A DNA stretch of 64,000 nt from Ilyomonas sp965247435 (GCA_965247435.1 OZ252019.1:2914001-2978000), one strand, 5' to 3'. Positions 44,067 through 52,909 are shown, counted from the first letter of the stretch. Program-made: numbers and translations. Notes: a model not told the origin generated them from the letters alone.

Positions 44067-44442
44067 GTGGCAGGCAGAATACCCGTTTCTGCTGAATGAT
44101 CGGTAAAACCGTTGTTATCATCAAGGCGAATTGTGAATTCAAGCCAAATTTGCTCATCACTCCAGTTCTCTGCTTTATCATTATTATCAACCTCCAAACA
44201 AGGGCATGATTTTATTTTTGTAAAGCGACAAGAGCAGAAAAAGGAGAAACAATAATTTGTACAGTAGAAAGCTAAATTGCCGTAATAGAAAAAATCAGGC
44301 ATAATGTAAAACAGTAGCGCGAATACAATCCTCAGTAAAAGGGCTTTATACATATTGTATTGGCTGATTTGCTATACTTGCTGCAACCGTTAAAGTTCCA
44401 TTCGCCAAGGGTAAAGAAGGGTTAAGGATAAGGTTTGCTTAG

Positions 44443-44450
44443 TACCTTTG
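44443..44450 (+). promoter_or_regulatory. -7 box TACCTTTG of korA
   Basis: TACCTTTG matches TAnnTTTG and lies 15 bases before the ATG at 44466. Its position excludes the upstream TTG at 44448. Confidence 0.5.
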
Positions 44451-44465
44451 CGCTCCTTAACAAAT

Positions 44466-46316
44466 ATGACAACAGCACAGGAAACCGTCCTGCAGGACGT
44501 AGTAATAAAATTTGCCGGTGATAGCGGCGATGGGATGCAGCTAACAGGTACGCAGTTTACCAACAACACCGCTTTATTGGGTATTGATTTAGCCACTTTT
44601 CCCGACTTCCCCGCCGAAATACGCGCCCCGTTGGGAACCGTTCCCGGTGTGAGCGGTTACCAGATACATTTTTCCAGCGACCGCGTTTATACGCCCGGCG
44701 ATATGTGCGATGTGCTCGTAGCGATGAATGCTGCAGCCATTAAGGTAAATATAAAAAGCCTGAAACCCGGCGGCAAACTTATTGCTAATGTGGATGGCTT
44801 TGATGCAAAGAACCTGCGCCTTGCTAATTATGCCGATGGCATTAACCCGCTGGAAGATGGCAGCCTGCACAATTTTGAAGTGATTAAAATAGATGTGACT
44901 AAGCTTACACGCGAAGCGCTGAAAGATTTTCCGGAGCTCGGTATGAAAGAAAAAGACCGCGCCAAGAATATGTTTGTGCTTGGATTTATCTACTGGATGT
45001 ACAACCGGAACCTGGATAACACCATAGATTTTTTAACAGAGAAATTTGGAAAAAAAGAATACATTTTACAGAGTAATCTTAAAGTACTGCAGGCCGGCTA
45101 TAACTATGGCGACACCACCGAAACCTTTACCACCCGCTACCGCGTGGAGAAAGCGAAACTGCCTCTCGGTAACTACCGCAGCATTATGGGCAACCAGGCC
45201 CTGGCAATGGGTTTGGTAGCAGCTACGGTAAAGAGCGGTTTGCCCATGTTTCTCGGCACCTATCCTATTACGCCGGCCTCTGACATCCTGCACGAGCTGA
45301 GCAAGCATAAAGCTTTCGGCATCCGCACCTTCCAGGCCGAAGATGAAATCGCCGGCATCAGCGCTGCCATAGGCGCATCGTACGGCGGCAGTATCGGCGT
45401 TACCACTACTTCCGGACCGGGCATGGCGTTAAAAGCAGAAGCGATGGGTTTGGCCGTTATGCTCGAAATTCCGTTATTGATTATTAATGTGCAGCGTGGC
45501 GGACCGAGTACGGGTTTGCCCACCAAGACAGAGCAAAGCGATTTAATGCAGGCCTATTATGGGAGAAATGGAGAATGCCCGATGCCGGTAATTGCGTCGG
45601 CAACGCCCAGTGACTGCTTTGAAGTGGTGTATGAAGCGGTGCGGATGGCGGTAGAACACATGACGCCGGTTATCATGTTGAGCGATGGTTATATTGCCAA
45701 TGGCAGCGAGCCGTGGAAATACCCGGTAAGTGAAGAATTAACGCCCATTAAAGCAAATTTTAAAACGGGCTTAGACGAAGAGGAACTGAAGTTTCAGCCG
45801 TATTTGCGGAATGAAAAATTAGTGCGCCCGTGGGCAGTTCCCGGAACTGCAGGACTGGAGCACCGGATTGGCGGAATAGAAAAACAAAACATTACAGGCA
45901 ATGTTAGCTACGACCCGGACAACCACCAGTTGATGGTAAAAATCCGGCAGGAAAAAGTAGATACCATTGCCAATTTTATTCCGGACCAGACATTGGACAG
46001 CGGACCTGCAAAAGGCAAGGTATTGGTGCTTGGCTGGGGAAGCACGTACGGTTCTATTAAAAGTGCGGTGCTGGAGTTGCAGCAGGAAGGGCACAAAGTA
46101 AGCCACGCGCATATCCGCTACCTGCGCCCCTTTCCGAAGAATTTAGGAGAGATCTTAAAAAACTTTGATACGATACTGATACCAGAACTGAATAACGGCC
46201 AGTTAATAAAAATTATCCGCGACAAATACCTGGTTGATGCAAAAGGCTATAATAAGATTATGGGTGTGCCGATTATGAAAGCCGAACTGATGGAAGAAAT
46301 AAAGAAGTACCTATAA
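44466..46316 (+). CDS. korA: 2-oxoacid:ferredoxin oxidoreductase, gamma-alpha fusion subunit
   Basis: 616 residues from the ATG at 44466. The N-terminal gamma domain has VIKFAGDSGDGMQLTGTQ and FPAEIRAPLGTVPGVSGYQIH. The alpha (pyrimidine-binding) domain has GNQALAMGLVAATVKSGLPMFLGTYPITPASDILHEL, TFQAEDEIAGISAAIGASYGG and NVQRGGPSTGLPTKTEQSDL, the standard KorA pattern. It oxidises 2-oxoglutarate (or a related 2-oxoacid) to acyl-CoA with ferredoxin. The TPP-binding beta subunit (korB), usually next door, is absent: the following gene is an SDR. Confidence 0.93.
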   Translation: MTTAQETVLQDVVIKFAGDSGDGMQLTGTQFTNNTALLGIDLATFPDFPAEIRAPLGTVPGVSGYQIHFSSDRVYTPGDMCDVLVAMNAAAIKVNIKSLKPGGKLIANVDGFDAKNLRLANYADGINPLEDGSLHNFEVIKIDVTKLTREALKDFPELGMKEKDRAKNMFVLGFIYWMYNRNLDNTIDFLTEKFGKKEYILQSNLKVLQAGYNYGDTTETFTTRYRVEKAKLPLGNYRSIMGNQALAMGLVAATVKSGLPMFLGTYPITPASDILHELSKHKAFGIRTFQAEDEIAGISAAIGASYGGSIGVTTTSGPGMALKAEAMGLAVMLEIPLLIINVQRGGPSTGLPTKTEQSDLMQAYYGRNGECPMPVIASATPSDCFEVVYEAVRMAVEHMTPVIMLSDGYIANGSEPWKYPVSEELTPIKANFKTGLDEEELKFQPYLRNEKLVRPWAVPGTAGLEHRIGGIEKQNITGNVSYDPDNHQLMVKIRQEKVDTIANFIPDQTLDSGPAKGKVLVLGWGSTYGSIKSAVLELQQEGHKVSHAHIRYLRPFPKNLGEILKNFDTILIPELNNGQLIKIIRDKYLVDAKGYNKIMGVPIMKAELMEEIKKYL

Positions 46317-46358
46317 TAACATTTATTTCATTCGTGTAACACCGGCTATACAATAGTT

Positions 46359-47075
46359 ATGAATATACTTATTATTGGCGCAAGCCGCGGGCTGGGACAT
46401 GCGCTGGCAGCAGGCTTAGGGGCTGAAGGCAGGCATTTGTACCTTCTTTCCCGCACTTTACCGCAGGTAATGAAACAAAGTTCTGCCTCTTTTTATACAT
46501 GGATAGAAGCGGATTTATCTCATAACGATTTCACTTCTACCCTTAAAAAAGAACTGCGAAACGTACCGGTTGATGTACTGATTTACAACGCCGCTGTGTG
46601 GGAACAAAATGCCTTTCGTGGTAATTATAAAATTACCGATGACACCGAAGATCACCTGCGTAATATCATCAATATCAATCTTACAGCCGCGATACTTATA
46701 GTGCAGGCATTATTGCCTAATCTGGAACAGGCAACAACCTCCAGGATAATTTTTATAGGCTCCACTTCCGGCGTGGACGGCAACCGGACGAAGCCGGTAG
46801 CTTATGCAGCTTCCAAGTTTGGACTGCGCGGCGTGAACAATGCGCTGCGCGAAAACTTTCGCGGCACCAATATCAATTCTACCATTCTTAATCTGGGCGA
46901 TTTGTCAACGGCTATTCCTTTTGAAGAAGGTAAAGAAGCAGTGATAAAAAAAGCAGGCTATTCGCTTATACCGGTGCAGGAAGTAGTGGACCTTATTAAT
47001 TGCATTATCGGCTTATCGCCCGTTACCTTAGTAAAAGAAATGGATATTCCCGGCTCGCGGGATGAAAGTTTTTGA
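46359..47075 (+). CDS. Short-chain dehydrogenase/reductase
   Basis: 238 residues of the SDR family. The NAD(P)-binding motif is GASRGLGHALAAGL (residues 7-20), followed by the DVLIYNAAVW strand, the catalytic Ser region IIFIGSTSGVDGN and the YAASKFG motif (Tyr and Lys) near residue 148. The substrate is unknown. A C-terminal segment (EEVVDLI-like VQEVVDLINCIIGLSP, VKEMDIPGS) resembles sepiapterin-reductase-type SDRs. It lies 43 bp after korA in the same direction, and may be co-transcribed with it. Confidence 0.9.
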   Translation: MNILIIGASRGLGHALAAGLGAEGRHLYLLSRTLPQVMKQSSASFYTWIEADLSHNDFTSTLKKELRNVPVDVLIYNAAVWEQNAFRGNYKITDDTEDHLRNIININLTAAILIVQALLPNLEQATTSRIIFIGSTSGVDGNRTKPVAYAASKFGLRGVNNALRENFRGTNINSTILNLGDLSTAIPFEEGKEAVIKKAGYSLIPVQEVVDLINCIIGLSPVTLVKEMDIPGSRDESF

Positions 47076-47129
47076 AGATACTAAAAAAGGTTCCGGGCTT
47101 CTCCAATACCATTGAAATAAATTTTTCTT

Positions 47130-47459
47130 ATGGATATAGAAACACTTCGCGAATACGCTTTGCAATTGCCCGGCGCGGAAGAGACGCTTCCTTTCGGGCC
47201 GGATAATTTAGTATTTAAAGTAAAAAACAAAATGTTCCTGCTCCTGCCGCTCGATGCTTCTCCGCTTACCCTAAATGTGAAATGCAAACCTGATTATGCC
47301 ATTGAACTGCGTGAGCAATATCCGCTGAGCATTCTGCCCGGTTACCACATGAACAAAAAACACTGGAACACCATTGTTATAGACGGCATTTTATCTGCAC
47401 AGCAGCTTTTTCAATTCATCACCGATTCATATAATTTGGTTGCCGGTATTGTAAAATAA
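47130..47459 (+). CDS. MmcQ/YjbR-family protein
   Basis: 109 residues matching the MmcQ/YjbR double-wing family: LREYALQLPGAEETLPFGPDNLVFKVKNKMFLLLPLD, NVKCKPDYAIELREQYP, GYHMNKKHWNTIVIDG. Proteins of this family are called DNA-binding on structural grounds; a role in gene control has not been shown for most. The start at 47130 is fixed by the conserved MDIETLREYAL opening. It follows the SDR gene in the same direction. Confidence 0.9.
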   Translation: MDIETLREYALQLPGAEETLPFGPDNLVFKVKNKMFLLLPLDASPLTLNVKCKPDYAIELREQYPLSILPGYHMNKKHWNTIVIDGILSAQQLFQFITDSYNLVAGIVK

Positions 47460-47603
47460 GGGTAATGGCTTAGTCTAAAATTTGCAACCTTTAAAGCCTG
47501 TCTGGTGAAGCTGTTTTACGTCTTAAATAAGTAATATAACCAAACAGGTTATTTGCGATGATTTCCAAACTGCAGCACTGCCAATATAAACAGTTGCTTA
47601 CCG

Positions 47604-48476
47604 TTAATGGTACCCGTACTCTTTTAAATACAATTCACTGTCGCGCCACTTGGGCCGCACTTTTACAAAGAGCTGCAGGTAAATTTTTCGCTGCAGAAAC
47701 GCTTCGATATCTGCCCGCGCCAACATCCCGATTTTCTTAATCATCTTACCACCTTCCCCGATAATAATTATTTTTTGTGTTTCGCGCTGCACTATTATAT
47801 CGGCCTGTATTTTGGTCAGTATTTCCTGCTCTTTAAATTCGTTTACCAGCACCGTTGCATGGTAAGGAATTTCATCTCCAAACAACTCGTAGATTTTCTC
47901 GCGCACCATTTCCCCAACAAAAAATCTGGTTGGCAAATCAGTAAGGTCCTCTTCGTTATAAAAAGCGTCCCCTTCCGGCAGCAGTGCAATAATAGCATTC
48001 AGCAATTCATCAAAATTGTTCTGCTTTAATGCGCTGATGGCGATTACTTTTTTACAATAGGGCTGCTGTGAAAAAAAGCGGGTAACTGCTGCTGCCTGTT
48101 CCGGCGGTACGGTATCTGTTTTATTAATAATCAGTATAGCCGGCACTTTTAGTTGAAGGGAAGCAAAAAGGGCATTGTTGTCTTCCATTTTATCTCTTAC
48201 ATCCGCAATCAGCAACGCAACATCCGCATCTTCCAACGCACTTTTTACGCTTAGCATCATCTTTTCATGCAGCTTGTATTTAGGCTCTATAATACCTGGC
48301 GTATCGGAAAAGATAACCTGGTATTCGTTTTCTTTATTCAGGAAGCCCTTGATGCGGTGCCGCGTTGTCTGCACTTTATTAGAAACGATGGCGAGCTTCT
48401 CGCCCAGCAAAGCATTGAGCAGTGTGCTCTTACCCGCGTTCGGTTTGCCAAAAATATTTACAAAGCCTGCTTTCAT
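47604..48476 (-). CDS. era: Ras-like GTPase Era
   Basis: 290 residues. G1 is IFGKPNAGKSTLLNAL (residues 8-23), G2 is TTRHRIKGFL, G3 is FSDTPGIIEP, G4 is LIINKTDTVP, G5 is ISALKQNNF. The C-terminal KH domain carries IIVQRETQKIIIIGEGGKMIKKIGMLARADIEAFL. Era binds 16S rRNA near the 3' end and is needed for 30S assembly. The start is unambiguous. It is followed by a converging gene pair and preceded by the tRNA/GIY-YIG region. Confidence 0.97.
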   Translation of the reverse strand: MKAGFVNIFGKPNAGKSTLLNALLGEKLAIVSNKVQTTRHRIKGFLNKENEYQVIFSDTPGIIEPKYKLHEKMMLSVKSALEDADVALLIADVRDKMEDNNALFASLQLKVPAILIINKTDTVPPEQAAAVTRFFSQQPYCKKVIAISALKQNNFDELLNAIIALLPEGDAFYNEEDLTDLPTRFFVGEMVREKIYELFGDEIPYHATVLVNEFKEQEILTKIQADIIVQRETQKIIIIGEGGKMIKKIGMLARADIEAFLQRKIYLQLFVKVRPKWRDSELYLKEYGYH

Positions 48477-48609
48477 AGTTTATAATTAAGATACGGATGA
48501 TGCATACGGAGTATTAGAATTTTCCGGGAATTAAAATTAATAAGAAAGAAACAGATAGGATGCATATTAACCTTTAGTACTTAAATTGGTGCCGGATAGC
48601 AGTTCACTT

Positions 48610-48680
48610 ATTGATTACCGGTAAAACGAATTCCTATTTTGGCAAATGTTGCTGAATGAAGTATGTAAACGATATACATA
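48610..48680 (-). pseudogene. Truncated second GIY-YIG endonuclease copy
   Basis: Read on the minus strand from the ATG at about 48680, it encodes MYIVYILHSATFAKIGIRFTG, which matches the first 21 codons of the intact endonuclease (MYTVYILHSSTFNKIYIGYTS), then hits a stop shortly after. Only the first 20-odd codons of the family remain. It follows the partial tRNA copy and its terminator hairpin in the same order as at the intact unit. Confidence 0.75.
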
Positions 48681-48687
48681 AAAACAA

Positions 48688-48711
48688 AAGCCTCATCTGT
48701 TGATGAGGCTT
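48688..48711 (-). terminator. Copy of the tRNA terminator hairpin
   Basis: AAGCCTCATC with GATGAGGCTT, followed on the minus strand by TTGTTTTTATG. It is the second copy of the hairpin at 49029-49056. Confidence 0.6.
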
Positions 48712-48717
48712 GTCCAG

Positions 48718-48783
48718 TTGCGAAGGAAGGGTTCGAACCTCCGTCCGCCTCAGGCGGATACAAGCCCGACGAGCTACCGCTGC
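48718..48783 (-). pseudogene. Partial tRNA-fMet copy (3' part, altered anticodon arm)
   Basis: On the minus strand the sequence reads GCAGCGGTAGCTCGTCGGGC as in the intact initiator tRNA, then a changed anticodon region (TTGTATCCGCC TGAGGCGGA), then the intact T arm and 3' acceptor strand ending TTCGAACCCTTCCTTCGCAA. The 5' acceptor strand and start of the D arm are missing, being replaced by the end of the endonuclease gene, so it cannot fold as a tRNA. Positions that would hold the CAT anticodon are altered. Confidence 0.8.
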
Positions 48784-49022
48784 AACAAACGCTCATGAAT
48801 CCATTTTCTGCCTTTCCCCGATTTCAAAGCTTTCTCTCTCATTAATGCTTCTGCTTTTGCATTAAAACCTTCTTTATACAAAAGCTGCCAAGGCCTGTAG
48901 GATTTGGTCCACCCCTTAGTACCTAATTCATTGTGTGATAATAACCTCTCTTGCAGGTCACTTGTATAACCAATATAAATTTTATTGAATGTTGATGAAT
49001 GAAGTATGTAAACTGTGTACAT
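48774..49022 (-). CDS. GIY-YIG endonuclease, 3' end inside a tRNA fragment
   Basis: 82 residues covering the whole GIY-YIG nuclease domain: VYILHSSTFNKIYIGYTSDL (the GIY and YIG equivalents), a catalytic Arg in LQERLLSHN and Glu in the AEALMREKALK helix, and SGKGRKWI at the end. The last codons (TTG CAG CGG TAG) are formed by the D arm of the partial tRNA-fMet copy, so gene and tRNA fragment are fused. It starts 39 bp after the intact tRNA. Such small nucleases resemble UvrC's N-terminal domain and homing endonucleases; here, a mobile role is an inference. Confidence 0.88.
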   Translation of the reverse strand: MYTVYILHSSTFNKIYIGYTSDLQERLLSHNELGTKGWTKSYRPWQLLYKEGFNAKAEALMREKALKSGKGRKWIHERLLQR

Positions 49023-49028
49023 AAAAAC

Positions 49029-49056
49029 AAAAGCCTCATCAACAGATGAGGCTTTT
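49029..49056 (-). terminator. Terminator of tRNA-fMet
   Basis: A 12-bp stem, AAAAGCCTCATC with GATGAGGCTTTT, has a 4-nt loop and is followed on the minus strand by GTTTTTATG. It lies directly after the tRNA and overlaps the leader of the GIY-YIG gene. Confidence 0.8.
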
Positions 49057-49060
49057 TGAG

Positions 49061-49132
<72 letters not shown>

Positions 49133-49225
49133 ATATAAGATAAAATAAATTGAGTTAATCGCTTTGCCCGTTTATTTAACGGGCTGCAAATATACGGGCG
49201 CACACATGATTTGCAAAAACTTATT

Positions 49226-49939
49226 TTAATCTTTTTTCCGGATGATGCTCCCGCCGCTGGTATCTATCCGTTTTATAATACCTGCACCTTTATAGTTTAC
49301 AATGCTGCCGCCGCTTGCATCGGCAGATAGTTCCTTATTTACACTTATATTAATGATAGAGCCGCCTGAAGCGTCTGCAGCACAAACATCTGTAGCAGCA
49401 TCAAAGCCATTTAAAATAGCGCCGCCGCTGGCATCTACTTTTGCCGTGCTGAATGTTCCCTTAAGGTTGGCAATACTGCCACCGCTCAATTCCAGCGTCA
49501 AATTATTACCTTTCATTTCGCCGGTCACAATACTGCCGCCATGGCATTCAAGGCTGAGATCATTTACTGATATCGGATCTACGGCTTTGCCAACCGATCC
49601 GCCCGATAATTCGAGGCTGCTAAGCTCTGTCACTGTTACGTATGCTTTTATTTTCTTGTTGCCCCAGTTCCAGTTATTCCACATGCCCGCATCTACATAA
49701 ATTTTAAGTACGCCGTCTTTTACTTCCGTTTTTATTTTGGGTACGTTCTTTATATCGTCTGCACTTACTGCTACTGCCTGCTCCTTACCTTGTGATAAAT
49801 AAACCGTAATGCCACCGCCGGCATTTACGCCATTGAAAGCATCTACTTTGCGCACTTCTGCATTGGCATCATACACTAAATTCTGAGCCTTGCTTTGCAG
49901 TGCAGTCAACATCACCAGCACTACCAATAAATATTTCAT
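49226..49939 (-). CDS. GIN-domain (DUF2807) exported protein
   Basis: 237 residues from the ATG at 49939, starting MKYLLVVLVMLTALQSKAQN (signal peptide). The body is a right-handed beta helix-like DUF2807/GIN domain with a strong short repeat: the phrase SGGSI or its variants occurs repeatedly (LELSGGSVGKA, LECHGGSIVTG, LELSGGSIANL, DASGGAILNGF, DASGGSIINIS, DASGGSIVNYK, DTSGGSIIRKK). Members are surface or periplasmic proteins of unknown role in Bacteroidota. The ATG at 49957 adds six residues before the signal peptide and is less likely. Confidence 0.88.
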   Translation of the reverse strand: MKYLLVVLVMLTALQSKAQNLVYDANAEVRKVDAFNGVNAGGGITVYLSQGKEQAVAVSADDIKNVPKIKTEVKDGVLKIYVDAGMWNNWNWGNKKIKAYVTVTELSSLELSGGSVGKAVDPISVNDLSLECHGGSIVTGEMKGNNLTLELSGGSIANLKGTFSTAKVDASGGAILNGFDAATDVCAADASGGSIINISVNKELSADASGGSIVNYKGAGIIKRIDTSGGSIIRKKD

Positions 49940-50114
49940 GTCCGTTATTTTTAGCAATATAACGCACCTGCCGGTAAAACGTTACAGGTTTATCAACTTT
50001 CTGTATTTACTTTGCAGCCTGTTGAGCAGTTAAAACCAGAAAGAAGAATTATACAATCAGCATTTTGCTGTTCAACAAATCATACGAGCGCTATAGCATT
50101 AATCAGCTACAGCC

Positions 50115-50210
50115 ATTTATCCCGGGGTGCCTATTGCGCAGCTACTGCGCAAAAAGCTGAGATCAAACCCGTAGAACCTGAACAGGGTAATGCCTGCGAA
50201 GGGAAGGTGC
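50115..50210 (+). promoter_or_regulatory. TPP (THI-box) riboswitch
   Basis: The sequence contains GGGGTGCC, then a hairpin (TTGCGCAGCTACTGCGCAA), AAGCTGAGATCAAACCCGT, AGAACCTGAACAGGGTAATG and CCTGCGAAGGGAA: all conserved parts of the thiamin pyrophosphate aptamer, in order and correctly spaced. It lies 77 bp before the TonB-dependent receptor. Bacterial TPP switches repress their genes when TPP is abundant; no clear expression-platform hairpin is visible here, so the mechanism is not assigned. Confidence 0.93.
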
Positions 50211-50286
50211 ACATATCATAAATTGCCCTCTCCGTTAGCAACAATCTCCTGTTCTCAAAAATTTTTAACCGTTTAAAATAAAACGA

Positions 50287-52749
50287 ATGAAAAATCTTTT
50301 GGGAACAACAGCAGCACTCCTGATCGCTGTTGTTGTACATGCACAAGTAACTGTAAAAGGCACGGTAAAGAATAATGCAAATCAACCTTTGCAGGGTGCG
50401 ACCGTTACCATTACAAGCAATGGAAAAAGCCTTACCGACATCAGCAATACAAATGGCCGCTTTGTTTTTGGTAAGTTACCGGCAGAAGCGCAAGCTGTTG
50501 TAACAGCAACATACGTTGGCAAACAAACTTTGGTACAAACCATAGCTACCGGCAACGAAGACCTGACTATTGACTTTGTACTGCTGGATGCGCCATATTT
50601 TTTAGAGCCGTTGGAAGTAAGATCAACCAGAGCGTCGGATAAAGCGCCGTTTACCAAAACCAATCTCAATGACGCAACGATACAGAAAAATAATATCGGG
50701 CAGGATATGCCTTTTCTGCTTAACCAAACACCGTCTGTTGTAGTTAATTCCGATGCCGGCAATGGCGTAGGATACACCGGCATCCGCATCCGCGGCACAG
50801 ATGGCACCCGCATTAATGTAACGCTGAACGGTATTCCTTATAACGATGCGGAAAGCAGTATGACTTATTTTGTTGACCTGCCCGATTTCGCATCGTCCGT
50901 CAGTTCGATACAGGTACAGCGGGGTGTAGGCACTTCCACCAATGGCGCCGGGGCATTTGGCGCTACCATCAACCTGAGCACCAACGAATTCAGAGACAGC
51001 GCCTACGCAGAAACTAATAACACGTTTGGTTCTTTCAACACCTGGAAGAATACTATACAGGTGGGCAGCGGCCTGCTTAACGACCATTTTACCATAGATG
51101 CAAGATTGAGCCGCATCAGCAGTGATGGCTTTATTGACCGGGCAAAAAGCAATCTTCAATCCTTTTATTTTTCTACCGCCTACATTAATAAAAAGACATC
51201 GTTGCGGCTGAATGTTTTTAGCGGAAAGGAAAAAACGTACCAGGCCTGGAATGGCGTACCGGAAGCTAAGCTGTTTGGCAGCAAAGCAGACCTGGAAAAC
51301 TATTATAACAACAATACCGGCAATTACTATTTCACGCCTTCCGATTCAGCCAACCTGTTTGGCAGCAATAAAAGAACGTATAACCTGTACACGTATCCAA
51401 ACCAAACCGATAACTACCAGCAGGATCATTATCAACTCTTTTTCAACCAATCTTTAGACAATAATCTGTCCTTTACTGTTGCTTCCTTTTTAACGCGCGG
51501 AAAAGGTTATTATGAAGAATATAAAAACGGGCAAAGTTTTTCCAAATACGGCCTTCCCGATTATATACAGGGAAGTGATACGACCCGCAACACCGACCTT
51601 GTAAGGCAGCGCTGGCTGGATAATTATTTTTACGGGCAAACATTTTCGCTGCAATACAAAAAGCCGTCAGATGAGATAACGGTCGGCGGTAGCTGGACAC
51701 GGTTTGACAACAAGCATTACGGTACAATTATCTGGGCAAATACAGGCATACTCAAAGATTATGAATATTATAACCTGCCGGCACATAAAACCGATGTAAA
51801 TGTGTATGCCAAATGGCTGCATTCATTTTCGGATGGTATTAACGTGTTTGGCGATTTGCAGTACCGTTATGTGTTGCACGATATGAAAGGCTTTGAAGAC
51901 AATCCAACCTTATTTATTAACCGTAAATTCAACTTCCTGAATCCGAAAGCCGGCGTGAGTTACACCAGACACAATTGGAATATCTACGCCAGCTATGCAG
52001 TAGCCAACAAGGAACCCAACCGGGATGATTTTGAAGCCGGGAAAGCCGCCCAGCCTAAAGCAGAAATGCTGCAGGATTTAGAGGCCGGTATTGAACGGAA
52101 AGAAAGAACCTATAACTGGAGTGCTACCTTGTATTACATGCAATACAAAAACCAATTGGTGCTTACCGGCCGGATAAACGATGTGGGCGCTTATACCAGG
52201 GCCAATGTACCTAACAGTTACCGTGCAGGTATCGAGCTGCAGGCAGGAGTATTTCTGGCAAGCTGGCTCAATGCCAGTGCCGGCGCTACTTTCAGCAGGA
52301 ATAAGATAAAAGTTTTTACGGAATATTTAGACGATTATGATGGCGACTTTAACTGGAAAGGCCAGCAGGCGATCAATCACATTTCCGCAGATATTGCCCT
52401 TTCGCCCAACCTGATTGCCAACGGCGCTATAAACATTTCACCCCTGAAAAATCTGGAAATAAGCTTGTTGAGCAAATATGTCAGCCGTCAATATTTAGAC
52501 AATACGGAAAGTAAAATGAAAAGCCTGCACAGCTATTATACCCAGGATATACGAGCCATTTATACCTTTAAAAACCTGGTCTTTAAAGAATGGAGTATTG
52601 CCGGGCAACTCAACAATATTTTCAATAAGCGATATGAACCTAACGGCTATACTTTTGGCTATTATTACAACAACAGCCCCGTAACGGAAAATTATTATTT
52701 CCCTATGGCTGGTACCAACGGTACGATCAGCGTTAACATCCGGCTGTAG
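50287..52749 (+). CDS. TonB-dependent receptor, probable thiamin uptake
   Basis: 820 residues with signal peptide MKNLLGTTAALLIAVVVHAQ, a carboxypeptidase-like regulatory domain (about 22-105: VTVKGTVKNNANQPLQGATV), the plug domain (IGQDMPFLLNQTPSVVV, YTGIRIRGTDGTRINVTLNG, AGAFGATINLSTN) and a 22-strand barrel ending YFPMAGTNGTISVNIRL. The upstream TPP riboswitch suggests it imports thiamin or a precursor across the outer membrane, as described for OMPthi receptors in this phylum. No inner-membrane transporter (such as PnuT) is linked. Confidence 0.9.
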   Translation: MKNLLGTTAALLIAVVVHAQVTVKGTVKNNANQPLQGATVTITSNGKSLTDISNTNGRFVFGKLPAEAQAVVTATYVGKQTLVQTIATGNEDLTIDFVLLDAPYFLEPLEVRSTRASDKAPFTKTNLNDATIQKNNIGQDMPFLLNQTPSVVVNSDAGNGVGYTGIRIRGTDGTRINVTLNGIPYNDAESSMTYFVDLPDFASSVSSIQVQRGVGTSTNGAGAFGATINLSTNEFRDSAYAETNNTFGSFNTWKNTIQVGSGLLNDHFTIDARLSRISSDGFIDRAKSNLQSFYFSTAYINKKTSLRLNVFSGKEKTYQAWNGVPEAKLFGSKADLENYYNNNTGNYYFTPSDSANLFGSNKRTYNLYTYPNQTDNYQQDHYQLFFNQSLDNNLSFTVASFLTRGKGYYEEYKNGQSFSKYGLPDYIQGSDTTRNTDLVRQRWLDNYFYGQTFSLQYKKPSDEITVGGSWTRFDNKHYGTIIWANTGILKDYEYYNLPAHKTDVNVYAKWLHSFSDGINVFGDLQYRYVLHDMKGFEDNPTLFINRKFNFLNPKAGVSYTRHNWNIYASYAVANKEPNRDDFEAGKAAQPKAEMLQDLEAGIERKERTYNWSATLYYMQYKNQLVLTGRINDVGAYTRANVPNSYRAGIELQAGVFLASWLNASAGATFSRNKIKVFTEYLDDYDGDFNWKGQQAINHISADIALSPNLIANGAINISPLKNLEISLLSKYVSRQYLDNTESKMKSLHSYYTQDIRAIYTFKNLVFKEWSIAGQLNNIFNKRYEPNGYTFGYYYNNSPVTENYYFPMAGTNGTISVNIRL

Positions 52750-52871
52750 TGCAACAGCAGTTTTTAAATGGTTGTACAATGCCGCTTTAAACATACCTGT
52801 TGCTTGCGGCTATCATCAGAGGATTACTACTGCCCTATGCAGCCGATGGTACCAACCAGCGGACGTTGCGT

Positions 52872-52879
52872 TATCTTTG
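52872..52879 (+). promoter_or_regulatory. -7 box TATCTTTG
   Basis: TATCTTTG lies 30 bases before the ATG of the POTRA protein at 52910 and inside any longer reading frame, supporting that start. Confidence 0.45.
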
Positions 52880-52909
52880 CCCGCTTTATGTTCAGCTATA
52901 ATTAACAGG

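Larger units (their letters stand above)
44005..44465. other. 461-bp region, terminator plus promoter of korA
   Basis: Contains the strong terminator after the transaldolase gene and the -7 box before korA. A minus-strand frame at 44009-44353 includes the terminator stem within its 3' end and shows no domain, so I do not call it a gene. Confidence 0.5.

Noticed and set aside
44009..44353. A 114-codon frame on the minus strand
   Set aside because: Its 3' end runs through the perfect terminator hairpin of the transaldolase gene, the protein has no domain, and the Cys/Phe-rich N terminus looks like translated AT-rich spacer.
48718..48783. The second tRNA-like sequence as a functional tRNA
   Set aside because: It lacks the 5' acceptor strand and has a mismatched anticodon stem, so no cloverleaf can form.
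48608..48796. A 62-codon frame reading through the tRNA fragment and into the second GIY-YIG start
   Set aside because: Most of it is translated tRNA and terminator sequence; only the last third is GIY-YIG, and it stops after about 22 codons.
52772..52909. The 46-codon extension before the POTRA protein
   Set aside because: A promoter -7 box lies inside it and a clear signal peptide starts at 52910.
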